DNA of 64,000 bases from positions 1 through 64,000 of the forward strand of contig JADJLO010000015.1 of NCBI GenBank assembly GCA_016710075.1, written 5' to 3'. The DNA comes from Acidobacteriota bacterium (GTDB lineage Bacteria; Acidobacteriota; Blastocatellia; RBC074). Made by a program: the position numbers and the translations under genes. Below the pieces are notes generated by a model. That model did no database searches, was not told where the DNA came from, and saw nothing but the letters and a program-made list of their open reading frames with translations. Of this stretch, positions 1 through 10,581 are shown piece by piece; position 1 is the first letter of the stretch; each line of letters starts with the position of its first letter.

Positions 1-830
1 CTTGAGGAATATCAACTGAAGAAAAAACATAATACCCGTCGAAAGAGATAATATTTCAGTCTCCGGATTCGGCGACACCGGAGGAGGTTCTGTCAGAGAG
101 CGCCCAAGTCTCAAGACCATAGCGGAAAAAAAGGGCGCTGAGCACCTTCGCCTTTTTGGAGAAAAGAAGATCTGGATAAATACAGCCGGATTTGCCCTGA
201 TCCTTCAAAAGGCCATTGATCGAAGGGCTCTTTGCGGATGACAAGGAGGTTAGGACCTTTTCAAGGATCTTGAGCTTCAGAGTGTACCGGCTTTTGATGA
301 CAACAACGATCTGATTCCAAAAGTCAGGGATTATGCGCGAAGATCATATTGCTCAGACTGAAGCTCGAGAAAATATTCTCGGCAGCCGGTCGAACTCCAG
401 GCTGGCATATAAACTACTGCTCGCCATAATCGATGCCCAGTTGAAGACCGGCGAAAAGAAAAGGGAACTCCTCGATCTTTCGCGATGAACCGGGACCTCA
501 TGACCCGACTTTCGGCCAGAGACACAGCGATAAGCGCAAACCAATGGCCTTGATCTAACGGCTCATCACTTTCGACTCCGTCAACCCAGCGCCGCGGTTT
601 CTTGAGAATCCAGAAAAAAGCCCTCAAACAGAAGATTCCAAAAAGATCTTCATCCTGATTACGCACCGAGTAGTCCGGGGTACTCTGAACTAAAAACCTG
701 TTTTTACTTTTCCCGCTGCGCCACTATCTGAAACATTGTCAGTGGCGGAGCAGCCGTGACTTGCATTTCATATAAGATCTCGTCCCTGCCAGCCCAAACT
801 TAAAAAAATCACAGGGAAATACGCTCTCGA

Positions 831-842
831 TGACTTATGTCA
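831..842 (+). promoter_or_regulatory. FNR/DNR-like (CRP-FNR family) operator
   Basis: TGAC-TTAT-GTCA is a perfect inverted repeat with the N4 spacer typical of CRP/FNR-family sites (FNR TTGAT-N4-ATCAA, DNR TTGAC-N4-GTCAA). The outermost T/A pair is not kept. Its centre (836.5) lies exactly 41.5 bases before the start site predicted from the -10 box at 866-871, the class II activator position. Since the gene behind it is a nitrosative-stress Fe-S repair protein, an anaerobic/NO-responsive activator is a natural fit. This is inference from sequence and spacing only. Confidence 0.5.
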
Positions 843-865
843 CTGCGTGCGGGGATAAGTCTGCC

Positions 866-871
866 TAGAAT
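866..871 (+). promoter_or_regulatory. Putative -10 box (TAGAAT) of ric
   Basis: TAGAAT matches TATAAT at 5 of 6 positions. No good -35 hexamer precedes it, as expected for an activator-dependent class II promoter; the FNR-like palindrome at 831-842 occupies that place. Confidence 0.4.
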
Positions 872-931
872 GCTACTGAAATGAAAGATGATCAAAGGAA
901 AATATAGAAATCCATCAAGTCAGGAGAAATT

Positions 932-1714
932 ATGAAGACAAACGTTTGAGCACCGTTGGAATCTGGCTGTCGCGATCCCTGGAGCCACCAGAGTATTTGG
1001 AGAAATTCGGGATCGATTACTGTTGTGGAGGGAAGCGCACTCTCGATGAGGCCTGTCGTTCATCCAATCTGGCTTTTGACGACCTTCTGCATCAGCTTGA
1101 ATTGTCGGAGCAGAACGCGGCCCGGGATCAATCCGGGCCTGACTGGAGCGTGGAATCGCTGACCGATTTCGCCCGCTATCCATTGTCGATAAACACCACG
1201 TCTTCACGCGCGATGAGCTTGGCCGCATTGAGAAGCTTCTGGCCAGGGTCTGCGGTGTGCACGGCACAAGACACCCTGAATTACTGGAGGCTCAAAGTCT
1301 GTTTTCAAGCTGAAGGCCGGATTTGATACCACGAGCTCGCCAAGGAGGAACAGGTGTTGTTTTCCTCGTCGAACGATGGAAGAGGCGATCGCCAACAACA
1401 TGCCGGTGCCGCAGCCATTCTTCGGAACTGTCGGTAATCCTGTGCGAATGATGATGATGGAACACGATACGGTCGGAGATCTGCTGCGCGAACTGAGAAA
1501 AGCAACCACTGATTATGCAATTCCGGATGATGCTCTGCATCAGCTACCAGAGCCCTATCAGGCGATGACTGAATTTGAGGCGGACATTCACCAGCACATC
1601 CATCTGGAGAATAATATCTTTTTCCCAAGGGCTCTTGAAATGGAGTCGAAAAACGCTCCGGAAATAGAGCTGGCCGGAAAGGAGTTCGGCTGCAAGGGTC
1701 ATCCTTCGCAATAA
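932..1714 (+). pseudogene. ric: Iron-sulfur cluster repair di-iron protein (Ric/ScdA/YtfE), frameshifted
   Basis: Ric proteins rebuild Fe-S clusters damaged by nitric oxide or peroxide through a di-iron hemerythrin-like four-helix bundle. The N-terminal ScdA_N signature is clear (EKFGIDYCCGGKRTLDEAC). Later segments in other frames carry the family's VDKHH, VCGVHG..HPEL, KEEQVLF, MMEHDTVGDLLRELR and HQHIHLENNIFFPRA motifs, which supply the iron ligands. The best start is ATG 932 with AGGAG at 922, but that frame stops after five codons. At least three further frame changes occur (near 1178, 1290-1345 and 1360-1376). All motifs survive, so sequencing indels are as likely as true decay. The gene stands alone behind an FNR-like site. 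Confidence 0.85.
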
Positions 1715-1838
1715 AGACCAGGCTATAAAATAAGATATAAACGGAATAATAAGAGGAAAAGGGAAGAGCATTTTCTATGGCTCAGACACAAAGGGCTTCA
1801 TTGAAAATAAGATAGCTGTACCACAGCCGGAGTTGATC

Positions 1839-3385
1839 ATGATCACTCAAACCCTATTCTACAGGGGCTTTTGTCTCCTGAGTTCATCTTTAATTCTCGC
1901 ATGCTTCATTTATTTCCCGGCGAATGTCGTGGCTCAGTCGCCACAGAAAAAAGAAGCGACTCAATCTGTGCCCAAGGCCTCGCGCTCGTCTCCAGCGCCG
2001 ATCAAGATCGGCGGTCTGACATTCTCAGGAAGTATCAGATTCCGGCTGGAAAGCTGGGACTGGTTTGAGACCAATGCAGCAGATAACCGGTACACTTTCG
2101 GAGCTGCACTTGTCAGGTTGTCCCTTGGTCAGCAGAAAGAAAGATATGAATGGCAGGTGGAAGGCGCATTTCCGATGCTTTTCGGGCTGCCTGAGAATTC
2201 CATTGCGCCTGCACCTCAAGGCCAGTTGGGTTTGGGTGCGCAGTATTTCGCCGCCAATGGCCGCCAGGATGGCGGCGCCTTTATCAAGCAGGCCTTTATC
2301 AGGATCAAAGGGCTTGGCGGGGATAAAGCGAGCAGCCTGAAGATCGGCCGATTCGATTTCAATGACGGGCAGGAGACAACCCCAAAGGATCCATCATTGG
2401 CTGTGCTCAAGCGGGATCACATTTCTCAGAGGCTGATCGGCACATTCGCGTTCACTCACGTAGGCCGGAGCTTTGACGGAGTCCATTACTCACGTACTTC
2501 AAAGCAGGGTAATTTTACTTTTGTCGGAGCCCGGCCCACAGAGGGAGTCTTTCAACTGCGCGGCTGGAAGGAACTCGATGTGGATTTTTACTATGGCGCC
2601 TTCCCACCAGGCCGGTTAAAACAAAAAACACAGAGAGCGACTTCAGGGTTTTCGGCCTGTACTATCACGACGGCCGCCGCGTCCTTAAGACCGATAACCG
2701 CCCTCTCGCTGCAAGATCTGCGGATACCGAAAAGATACGTGTCAGCACATTTGGAGGCCATTATATTGGCGTCTACAAAGCCGGCCCTGGCAAAGCGGAT
2801 CTGCTTCTGTGGGGAGCGGGCCAGTTCGGGGACTGGGGCAGGCTTGCCCACAGAGCCGGGGCGATAGCGCTTGAAGGGGGTTATCAGTTTTCCGGAGGGT
2901 GGGCAGACAAGCTCAAACCATGGCTGCGCGCCGGCTATTTCCGAAGTTCGGGTGACGGTAATCCCGCTGACGCCAACCATAATACGTTCTTTCAAGTCCT
3001 GCCTACTCCACGCATCTATGCCAGATTCCCGTTTTACGATCTGGTCAATAATGAAGATGTATTTGCCGAGTTCAGGCTCAAGCCTCACTCGAAACTCGGC
3101 CTGCGCGCTGATATCCATCATCTGAGACTGAGCAATACAAATGATCAATGGTATCTCGGCGGCGGGGCTTATCAGAACGGAACATTCGGCTATGCCGGCA
3201 GACCGTCCAATGGTAAGGACTCGCTCGGAACGATGATCGATTTCAGCGTCGACTACAACATCAACCCTCAAACAGTACTCACGTTTTATATCAGCGGAGT
3301 CAAAGGCGGAGATGTCCCGGGCAGAATCTATCCTGACGGCCGAAATGCTGCATTCGCCTACCTCGAAGTTACGCGGAGGTTTTAA
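1839..3385 (+). pseudogene. Alginate-export-type outer membrane porin, one frameshift
   Basis: A secreted beta-barrel protein of about 515 residues. ATG 1839 (GGAG six bases upstream) gives a signal peptide with a hydrophobic core ending near VVAQS. The barrel begins GSIRFRLESWDWFE and ends FAYLEVTRRF, the C-terminal aromatic strand of this porin class, and it contains KIGRFDF and GGGAYQNG-type strands. The frame changes once, near 2620-2638; before it the protein reads to FPPGRLKQKTQ, after it from SDFRVFGLYYHDGRR to the end. This resembles the alginate export (PF13372-like) family, which carries uncharged or acidic sugars and other small molecules; the substrate here is unknown. It lies 124 bases downstream of ric, with no clear shared promoter. 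Confidence 0.75.
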
Positions 3386-3393
3386 GGCAATAA

Positions 3394-3643
3394 CTGATAC
3401 GGTTGGCGAATTGAATTCATAGCATGGTTCCCCCTGTTTCCCTGGTTTATTGATATTTTGGAATGGTCGAAATACGAGCGGGAGAGCAGGCGGGGCGCGC
3501 CTGCGTCAATTCGATTAACGCAAATCTGATATGAATGTGCAGATATTTCAATACAAGCAGGCGGGACGCCTGCGCTCCCGCTCGTATTTTGATTCTGTAA
3601 TTTCTGACAATCTACCAAAGGATGAATTCGCCAACAGTATCGG
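3394..3643. repeat. Possible 250-bp element bounded by inverted repeats
   Basis: Outer arms at 3394-3412 and 3625-3643 are inverted copies (17 of 19 matching, core GTTGGCGAATT). A second inverted pair sits inside: 3471-3492 and 3567-3588 match at 21 of 22. The 384-base gap between the convergent porin and DUF1501 genes contains no coding sequence. A solo copy of the outer arm occurs at 10503-10520. This suggests a small non-autonomous element or a decayed mobile element; no target duplication was recognised. Confidence 0.4.
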
Positions 3644-3656
3644 TAGATAAAACGAC

Positions 3657-3743
3657 AACCCAGGGAAGGCAGAGAAAAACAGGGAGAATTGAGCTTATGT
3701 AAGCAACTCAATTCTCCCTGTTTTTCTCTGCCTTCCCTGGGTT
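3657..3743. repeat. Perfect 37-bp inverted repeat
   Basis: Arms 3657-3693 and 3707-3743 are exact reverse complements around a 13-base loop that itself begins CTTATGTAAG. It sits between two convergent genes, so it could act as a bidirectional terminator stem, although no T-run follows on either strand. Confidence 0.75.
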
Positions 3744-3769
3744 AATTCAGGATCGATCCGACGTGAAGC

Positions 3770-5267
3770 CTATCTGCCGATCGTTCTGTTCGAGCCGCGA
3801 GGGGTAGACCTCGGTCTCGGTTTCAGATCTCTGGTAAAGAGTTCGAGCACCGGATACCAGGCGCCTTCTGAAGCGAACGGGACATATTCGAAGCCACGGC
3901 GGAACGGATCATCGAGCCGTTTGGTGGTGTAATCGATTCCCAGAGCGGAATAGATGGTTGCCGCAATATCTTCATTTGCCACGGGTCTGTTTTGCGACCA
4001 GCCCGGATCGAGTACTGCAAATCCATCGGCCGTGGTTGAGCCGATGACTCGCCCGCCTGAGATGCCGCCGCCCGCAAAAAAAGTGAAGTGCTGGAAGTAA
4101 TGGTCACGCCCCTGCGTATTGTTGAGTCCCGGGGTGGATCCGTTTCTCACGGTTCTGCCGAATTCGCCCATGGCGACAATCAGGGTTTCATCGAGCAGCG
4201 TACCTCCATTGACTCCAGGCAGGGAAGCCAGGTCCATCATCAGGTTTCCAAGACCTTTGTCGAACTGGCCGGCGGGTCCATAGATTCCGCCGTTTGCGGC
4301 ATAGATATTAGTATGGTTATCCCAGCCGCCGATATTGATCTGAATATATCTTGTGCCGAGATTGGCCTTGACCAGATTTCGCGCGGTGATACAGGAATTG
4401 CCGAATCCGCTGTTGCCGAATCTCTGTTGATCGGCGGTGGTGAACTTGAATACCGCATCGATCTCCGGGTTGTACATCATCGACTTGCTCTGCTGGTAGA
4501 AACCGTCCATATCGACAATGCTTTCTCCGAGAGGAGAATTGGCGCGCAGACCGTTATCCAGGTCGAGCAGCATCTGGTAGCGTTTTTCGAAAGTCGTCTG
4601 GCCGTCAGGGTTCGCAAGATTCGAAAGCCCCCCGGCCGCAGCAGTCACTGCAAACGGAGAATACTTTGCATTAAAGTAACGGAACCGATGGTGTTGCCTC
4701 CATTGAGCGAAAGAAATCCCGGAAGCTTCTGATTCGGCTGGCGCTGGGATTCGAACTCCAGTGCCGCGACACTCCCGATGTTTGGCGCGATCTTGCCCAG
4801 CGCTGCCGTCGGGTTTCTCGAAATCTGCGTCCAGACTTGTTGAAGTGAATGGACGAGAGCCGGCGCCCTCAGACTGCGGACTATTCCGACCTTGTCAAGA
4901 TGAGTGGCGATCGTTGGCATCAAGCCTTTGGGAAAGAGTATCCCGTTGATCGTTTCAGGCGTGAAATTGACGGGAGTCCAGGCGCCCACCTTGAGATCGA
5001 ATGTATCGACATGGCTTGGCGCTCCCTGCATGTGTATGAAAATGCAATTTCGAGCCCTGCCGACCAAATGAGCCCCAGTGGAGACAGTGCTGCCGGCAAG
5101 AGTATCTGGAGTCAGTGCCGGCACCAAAAAGAACCCGCGACTCCGGTTCCGGCAATTTTAAAGAAGTCGCGTCTGCCAAGAGACGGGCCTCCGAAGAGAC
5201 CTGAATTTGCCGGGCGTAACGGTTTGCAAACTTCACAGGAATGATCAGGACGAGTATGGTCTGACAT
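3770..5267 (-). pseudogene. DUF1501 domain protein, Tat-exported, two frameshifts
   Basis: DUF1501 proteins are sulfatase/phosphatase-like exported proteins of unknown substrate, typical of planctomycetes and acidobacteria. The best start is ATG 5267 (GAGG upstream), reading MSDHTRPDHSCEVCKPLRP and then a twin-arginine signal GRRDFFKIAGTGVAGSF. One frameshift lies in a T-run near 5127 and one near 4648. The middle keeps FIHMQGAPSHVDTFD, and the C-terminal part keeps GGWDNH and VAMGEFGRT, the metal-site motifs of the family. The combined length of about 498 aa fits. It follows the DUF1549 gene by 46 bases on the same strand, the usual co-transcribed pair. Confidence 0.85.
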
Positions 5268-5313
5268 ATTTCTATACCTCTCTGTTTCAAAATCTCAGCC
5301 ATTAACGGCCGGC

Positions 5314-7362
5314 TTAGTAATTGAAAATAAAATCAACCTTGTTCAACAGCACCCATTGCAGATTCTCAACGGCTGCCTGCTTGCCCATCGATGTGAAATA
5401 GGGAGTGATCTTCGCCTTTTCAGCATCAGTCGGATAGCGTGACAGCGTGGTGAGATAAAGCTGGGTGATGATCTGATCATTCGTGAGAGTTGTGTCGCTC
5501 AGAAGTTTCCTCACGGTTGAGGGAATCTCCGCAACATTAGGGACTGTATTGACCCTGCTGGTCATCTTGATTCGGTCCGTGATGAATCTGTTGTTCATCA
5601 GATTGAGAGATTGCAGGATCGAGGAATCGTATTTCCGGGCATTGGCGTCACGATCCCCGCGCAGGAATGAATTGAGGAACGTGCCGACGTCGCCCCTTTG
5701 CCGAGGTTCAAACGGCTCAGGGAACTGCCTTGCCCACTGAACCTCGCGAAGCTTGAGACCGTTGTCGCCCATGATCGGATATCCAAGAATGATCACATTC
5801 GTGGTGCTTCCGGTCTCGCGGTAGGTCGTTACCGGCGGCATTCCTGTGGCAACGATGACGGCATCGTGAACCTCTTCAGCGTCAAGCCTGCGCGCATACT
5901 TGCGGGCATAAAGCGGGACATAATCCAGTTTCCATTCTCCCGCATACTGAGACGAGAGCTGGTAGGCGCTCGATTTGGCGATCAGGCCGATGATGTATCG
6001 CAGATTGAAGTTGTTGTTCGAGAAATCTTTCGAAAGCGCGTCGAGCAGCGCCGGATTTGCCGGCTGCGGTGTCCACCCCTGCGGGACTTCCATGCTGAGC
6101 CGCGCAAGATCGAATGTCGAGGATGGAGAGACCAGCGCCTCAATCATGAACTCTTCCCAGATGTAGTTGACGATTGCACGGGAGAATTGAGGATCTGCGG
6201 TGATCAGGCGCGCCAGCCCCTGACGCCGGTTCTCGCCGGTGTTAATCGTGCCGCTGAAGAGGTATTTGGGATCGACTGTGTTCTTGCCGTTAATCGGCGC
6301 CCGTGTCTGCCTGTTGCCGGAATTTGTGTTGAGCTGATATTCGCCGGTTGCGGCCTCGGTCACAGTGTAGGTGCCGTAATTCAGCCCCGTTCCTGCCGCC
6401 TGGAAGCGCCTGCCGGTACGCGCGAAAAAGGCGGACATCCCCCATGCCTGTGCGCGTGTGATTTGTGATCCCCAGAGGTTTACCGCATCGAGATGGCCCG
6501 AGCCATCGTGGCAAAGCAGGCAGTCCATCGAACCCAGACCAAGGAATGTCGTTGCAGTCGCAACCGCAAGCCCGTCCATCGTGTCCTGGGCCGGCCCCAT
6601 CGGCACGTTTCCGCCGACGATGAAATTGACGGCGCCGTTGGTGTAATTGTCGCCGCTGGCCGAGATCAACTCAGCCGCCATCTGGTTGTAGCTCTTGTTG
6701 GTCTGAATCGAGGTTCTGATCCACTGATCGAAGGATTCACGTCCGCTGATGTAGCGATTGATGTTGGTCGAGAAAGCAGTGTTCTTGTACAGATCTCCGA
6801 AGAATTGTGCCCACTTGTCGATGAACTCCGGTGAGGCTATCAGCTTGTCGACCAGAGCGTCTCTCTTGAAAACAGCCTTGTCGTTGAGAAAGTTGATGAC
6901 CTCGTCGGCCGTTGGAATTCGGCCCGTCAGATCCAGTGTCACCCTGCGGATATACTCCGCATCCGTGCAAATCGGAGCCGACGCCACTCCTGCTTTAGAC
7001 ATCGAGTCGAACAGAATGAAATCAATCAGGTTCTTTCTGGGTATGTTCGCCGGATCGACCAGGCTTGCTGCCTGCAGATCCATAAACCCGCTGACCCCCT
7101 CAGTCGTTTGAGACACATCCTGACGATGCCTCGCCTGCTTATCGGTGATTTCTTCAGGGTCTTTGAGAAAACTGCAGTCGGATCTCAAGGCATCGTTGTT
7201 CATCGACTGGCGCTGTTGCGCTTCGGCGATCGTCGATAGAGATCCGAGACTGATTCCACCCCAGTTCAATGCCAATCCAGGAATCACCAGCAAAAACAGA
7301 AGTGTTATGGCTTGCTTGGCAATCCTGCTCATCTTATTCGTCTTTACGCCGTCATTGGGCAT
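5314..7362 (-). CDS. DUF1549/DUF1553 cytochrome-like exported protein
   Basis: 682 residues; a strong GGGAGG ribosome site precedes ATG 7362. An N-terminal hydrophobic segment (about residues 15-35) suggests export. The DUF1549 region begins near residue 110 (RRVTLDLTGRIPT, where TLDL.GR.PT is the family hallmark). A CLLCH haem-c or metal motif is at 281-285, and the DUF1553 part follows from about residue 380 (RLITADPQFSRAIVNYIWEEFM). Such proteins pair with DUF1501 proteins and are thought to act together on polysaccharide or sulfated substrates; the reaction is not established. It is first in a two-gene operon with the DUF1501 gene. Confidence 0.88.
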   Translation of the reverse strand: MPNDGVKTNKMSRIAKQAITLLFLLVIPGLALNWGGISLGSLSTIAEAQQRQSMNNDALRSDCSFLKDPEEITDKQARHRQDVSQTTEGVSGFMDLQAASLVDPANIPRKNLIDFILFDSMSKAGVASAPICTDAEYIRRVTLDLTGRIPTADEVINFLNDKAVFKRDALVDKLIASPEFIDKWAQFFGDLYKNTAFSTNINRYISGRESFDQWIRTSIQTNKSYNQMAAELISASGDNYTNGAVNFIVGGNVPMGPAQDTMDGLAVATATTFLGLGSMDCLLCHDGSGHLDAVNLWGSQITRAQAWGMSAFFARTGRRFQAAGTGLNYGTYTVTEAATGEYQLNTNSGNRQTRAPINGKNTVDPKYLFSGTINTGENRRQGLARLITADPQFSRAIVNYIWEEFMIEALVSPSSTFDLARLSMEVPQGWTPQPANPALLDALSKDFSNNNFNLRYIIGLIAKSSAYQLSSQYAGEWKLDYVPLYARKYARRLDAEEVHDAVIVATGMPPVTTYRETGSTTNVIILGYPIMGDNGLKLREVQWARQFPEPFEPRQRGDVGTFLNSFLRGDRDANARKYDSSILQSLNLMNNRFITDRIKMTSRVNTVPNVAEIPSTVRKLLSDTTLTNDQIITQLYLTTLSRYPTDAEKAKITPYFTSMGKQAAVENLQWVLLNKVDFIFNY

Positions 7363-7818
7363 AATATCCTCCCAGTGTCTTGTATGTTGGTCTTCAATTT
7401 ATTTGCAGTTTGAAATGGGGGAAATAAAAAAAATTCAAGGAAGGGACACCTTACTCCAGGACTGTCTTGTGCGACCAAATCTTCCAGGACAACGATCAGT
7501 CTTCGGCTTCCGCTTCCCGGTTTACGGGCTTGAATTAAGTTCATTCTGGAAGCACAACAGGGATCGGGGTTTATTAATTGATTTGATGATCGGCTTTAGA
7601 CCACTTGTCTCCAAGATATGTTTTCAGAATCGACTCTCAATCCAACCTGAAAACAGGGCGAATACTAGCATGGGAAGGCAGTTTTTTTAAAGGAAATTTC
7701 GTTTTGGTTCATAATTTAATATTCCTGTGGTAATTTTGAGGCGGCACCGATAAGAAATTAATTTCCAGCTTAAACAACCAAATGGCAGAGTGCAGAGTGT
7801 TGAGGAGGATGATCACTA
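7363..7818. other. Intergenic region between divergent genes
   Basis: 456 bases between the divergent DUF1549 and aldolase genes. It must hold both promoters, but no box stands out enough to call. The part around 7680-7780 is AT-rich. No repeat or RNA gene was recognised. Confidence 0.5.
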
Positions 7819-8619
7819 ATGGAAAATCAGATGGTTGAAGGGGCGATGATTGCGCCGAAGAGTTCGTTCAAATTTCCACAGCCGCCGGTATTCAAGACGG
7901 TGGAAGAAGAGCGGGTTCATCGAAAGCAGCGGCTGGCGGCGGCTTTCAGGCTCTTTTCCAAATTCGGTTTTGATGAGGGGGTAGCGGGGCACATCACGGC
8001 GAGGGATCCTGAGCGGACAGACTGTTTCTGGGTCAATCCATTCGGGATGGATTTCAGTCAGATCAAGGTCTCGGACCTGATTCTGGTCAACGACAAGGGA
8101 GAAGTGGTTGAAGGTGAGCATCCGGTCAATGGAGCCGCTTTTGCGATACATTCCTCAGTCCATGCGGCCCGTCCTGACTGCATCGCCGCGGCGCATGCGC
8201 ATTCAATGAACGGCAAATCGTGGTCGGCACTCGGCCGCCTGCTCGACCCGATCACCCAGGACTCCTGCGCCTTTTACGAAGACCATTCCTTGTTTGACGA
8301 TTTCACAGGGGTCGTGCTCGATACTTCAGAAGGCCGGCGGATAGCCGATGCGCTCGGAAACTGCAAGGCCGTCATCCTGCGCAACCACGGGTTGCTGACG
8401 GTCGGTAAATCGGTCGATGAAGCAGCGTGGTGGTTTATCACCATGGAGCGAACCTGTCAGGCTCAATTGCTGGCGACGGCCGCGGGTGAGCCGCATCTGA
8501 TTTCGCATGAAAATGCGAAACTGACATCGACTCAGGTCGGTTCGAACATGGCAGGCTGGTTCCAGTTCCAGCCTCTCTTTGATCGCATCACAAAAGAACA
8601 GCCTGATCTGTTCGATTAA
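7819..8619 (+). CDS. Class II aldolase/adducin family protein
   Basis: 266 residues, ATG 7819 behind GAGGAGG. Class II aldolase/adducin proteins are zinc-dependent aldolases or decarboxylases of sugar phosphates (fuculose-1-P and ribulose-5-P type) or structural relatives. Seen here: an N-terminal FGFDEGVAGHITARDPE, the metal-binding AAAHAHSMNGK (His-x-His) in the middle, and ILRNHGLLTVG with the third metal His near residue 192. The length and the LRNHG motif are standard. The longer N-terminus and the WFQFQPLFDRI tail place it in the subgroup often annotated only as class II aldolase family; the substrate cannot be read from sequence. Confidence 0.88.
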   Translation: MENQMVEGAMIAPKSSFKFPQPPVFKTVEEERVHRKQRLAAAFRLFSKFGFDEGVAGHITARDPERTDCFWVNPFGMDFSQIKVSDLILVNDKGEVVEGEHPVNGAAFAIHSSVHAARPDCIAAAHAHSMNGKSWSALGRLLDPITQDSCAFYEDHSLFDDFTGVVLDTSEGRRIADALGNCKAVILRNHGLLTVGKSVDEAAWWFITMERTCQAQLLATAAGEPHLISHENAKLTSTQVGSNMAGWFQFQPLFDRITKEQPDLFD

Positions 8620-8659
8620 TTCACCAGGATCGCCAGGGACTTGTTTATGGTGCCTCCTT

Positions 8660-9106
<447 letters not shown>

Positions 9107-9111
9107 CAGAT

Positions 9112-10398
9112 TCAGAAAAATTTGCCGTAAATCCCGCGCAAGGATTCAATAAAGACCTGCGGGGAATGGTTTTCGAGGTACCTTTTTCTGGCTGCCTGCC
9201 CGAGCCGGGTTCTGAGGCCGGCATCGCTGATCAGGCGTTCAAGCGCTTTGCTCAATTCGGCGGGATCACCGGGAGGGATCAGCAGGGCACTCTCTTCATT
9301 GGTCACGTCTTCGGGGATGCCGTCGATATCTGAGGCAACTATCGCCAGACCATGCTGCATGGCTTCGAGCATGGAGACCGATCCGCTTCCTTCCTGAATT
9401 GAAGGTAAAACGAAGATGTCGGCATTTTTGAAATAGGGCGCAACCTTTTCGACCCACCCGGTAAAATGCAAATCTGTCAGCCTGGAGAGGTCCGCCAGTT
9501 TTTTATGAGACTCCAGCATCGACCCTCCGCTCGTCAGGCAGGCCCTGTACGCCACTCCACGCTGCTTCAAATCTGCAAGCGCACGGATCAGGACATCGAG
9601 CCCCTTGCGTGGATCGTGTCTGGATACAGTCAGAATCAGAGGAACGGCTGATACTGGCGCGGATTCCAGATCGGCACCTTCAGGACCGGCAATTCCGGTC
9701 AATGCGATTTCAGAGGCGTAAGGGCATTTTCTTGTCTCGGCTCCCGCTCCGTGTTTCTGCCTGAAAAGCCGGCGAACGGATTCGTAATTGACAAGAACCA
9801 GATCTGAATTTTTATAAGCCCGGCGTTCATAGAATGCTGCAACAGTTGCGATCCAGAGCCACTCGACGGATTGAAATGTCATCTGTAAACGCGTGCCCGA
9901 TTTGAATGTCCCGATGAGTTTGAGCCTGGCCTCGTTTTCACCTGTCGTATAAAAGCTGTTGATGACCTTTACAACTATGCCGCTTCCGTTGAGTTGTTCT
10001 CTTACTTTCAACCCGACGCAGCCCCAGTTATGGAAGCCGTGGATTAAATGCGGGCCCGGGTTGCCCTTGAGATAATTGATGATTGACTTTGCGAGTCTCG
10101 ATTCATTGAACGGGATGAAATGACCTGTGTAAACGAGAGAGCCCACCCAGTTTTTTATGAAAGATCCCTGACTGTCCGGCCTGATTCTGAGAATGCCTCT
10201 CGATCTGAAGGGAGTATAAGTTCTGTGGACGAATCCGAAATCGGCGCTCACGACTTCATCCCGGTCACTCAGGCAGAAAATATGCGGTTCGTACCCGGCA
10301 GCTTGAGCCGCACGTCCATGGCTTCTGATATAACTTGAACCACCGCCGGACCCTTTGATGGGATCCATTCCGGTGACGAAAATTATCGCTTTGTCCAA
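9112..10398 (-). CDS. Glycosyltransferase family 4 protein
   Basis: Retaining GT-B glycosyltransferase, likely adding a sugar from a nucleotide donor to a cell-surface polysaccharide or lipid. The donor-binding C-terminal half shows SRHDPRKGLDVLIRAL, DIFVLPSIQEGSGSVSMLEAM (the E-x7-E motif of GT4) and IVASDIDGIPEDV. The N-terminal half has a glycine-rich loop (KGSGGGSSYIRSHGRA). The start is uncertain: TTG 10398 begins LDKAIIFVTGMDP, where homology-like sequence begins; the frame is open further up to 10509 through GC-rich sequence that does not look coding. The 3' end abuts the homopolymer artefact, so the last codons (GKFF) should be treated with care. Confidence 0.85.
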   Translation of the reverse strand: MDKAIIFVTGMDPIKGSGGGSSYIRSHGRAAQAAGYEPHIFCLSDRDEVVSADFGFVHRTYTPFRSRGILRIRPDSQGSFIKNWVGSLVYTGHFIPFNESRLAKSIINYLKGNPGPHLIHGFHNWGCVGLKVREQLNGSGIVVKVINSFYTTGENEARLKLIGTFKSGTRLQMTFQSVEWLWIATVAAFYERRAYKNSDLVLVNYESVRRLFRQKHGAGAETRKCPYASEIALTGIAGPEGADLESAPVSAVPLILTVSRHDPRKGLDVLIRALADLKQRGVAYRACLTSGGSMLESHKKLADLSRLTDLHFTGWVEKVAPYFKNADIFVLPSIQEGSGSVSMLEAMQHGLAIVASDIDGIPEDVTNEESALLIPPGDPAELSKALERLISDAGLRTRLGQAARKRYLENHSPQVFIESLRGIYGKFF

Positions 10399-10581
10399 AA
10401 CTGTTGTTCCGATCAAATAATTAATACAAGACTCACACAATGACGCCAGGGGGGTGTGACTGCGGCCGCGCCCGCCCCGGCCGAAAAAAACCCCAACAGA
10501 CATCGCCAACAGTATCAGTTACTTTGTTTATGATTCGGGCGAATCTGGTGATCAGGGTAATTCTTAAAACCGGGATACACA
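10399..10581. other. Intergenic region with a solo inverted-repeat end
   Basis: Divergent promoter region between the glycosyltransferase and the lipid kinase. It contains an unusually GC-rich patch (10449-10485) followed by a 17/18 match to the outer arm of the 3.4-kb repeat element at 10503-10520. Confidence 0.5.

Larger units (their letters stand above)
1..930. other. Decayed or unreadable region before ric
   Basis: No intact gene is visible. On the plus strand, short stretches read like real protein in changing frames, for example around 49-110, 200-290 and 331-487 (the last is a 52-residue helical-looking piece that starts at an ATG and ends in a stop). They are broken by stops and frame changes, so this may be a decayed gene or a poorly sequenced one. 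I cannot name the family. A strong hairpin (arms around 712-722 and 743-754, about 11 bp with one mismatch) follows. The last 100 bases hold the control region of the next gene. Confidence 0.3.

Noticed and set aside
331..666. Frames of 63 and 111 residues on the minus strand in the first 700 bases
   Set aside because: No ribosome site, no recognisable motif, and they overlap plus-strand remnants that look more like protein.
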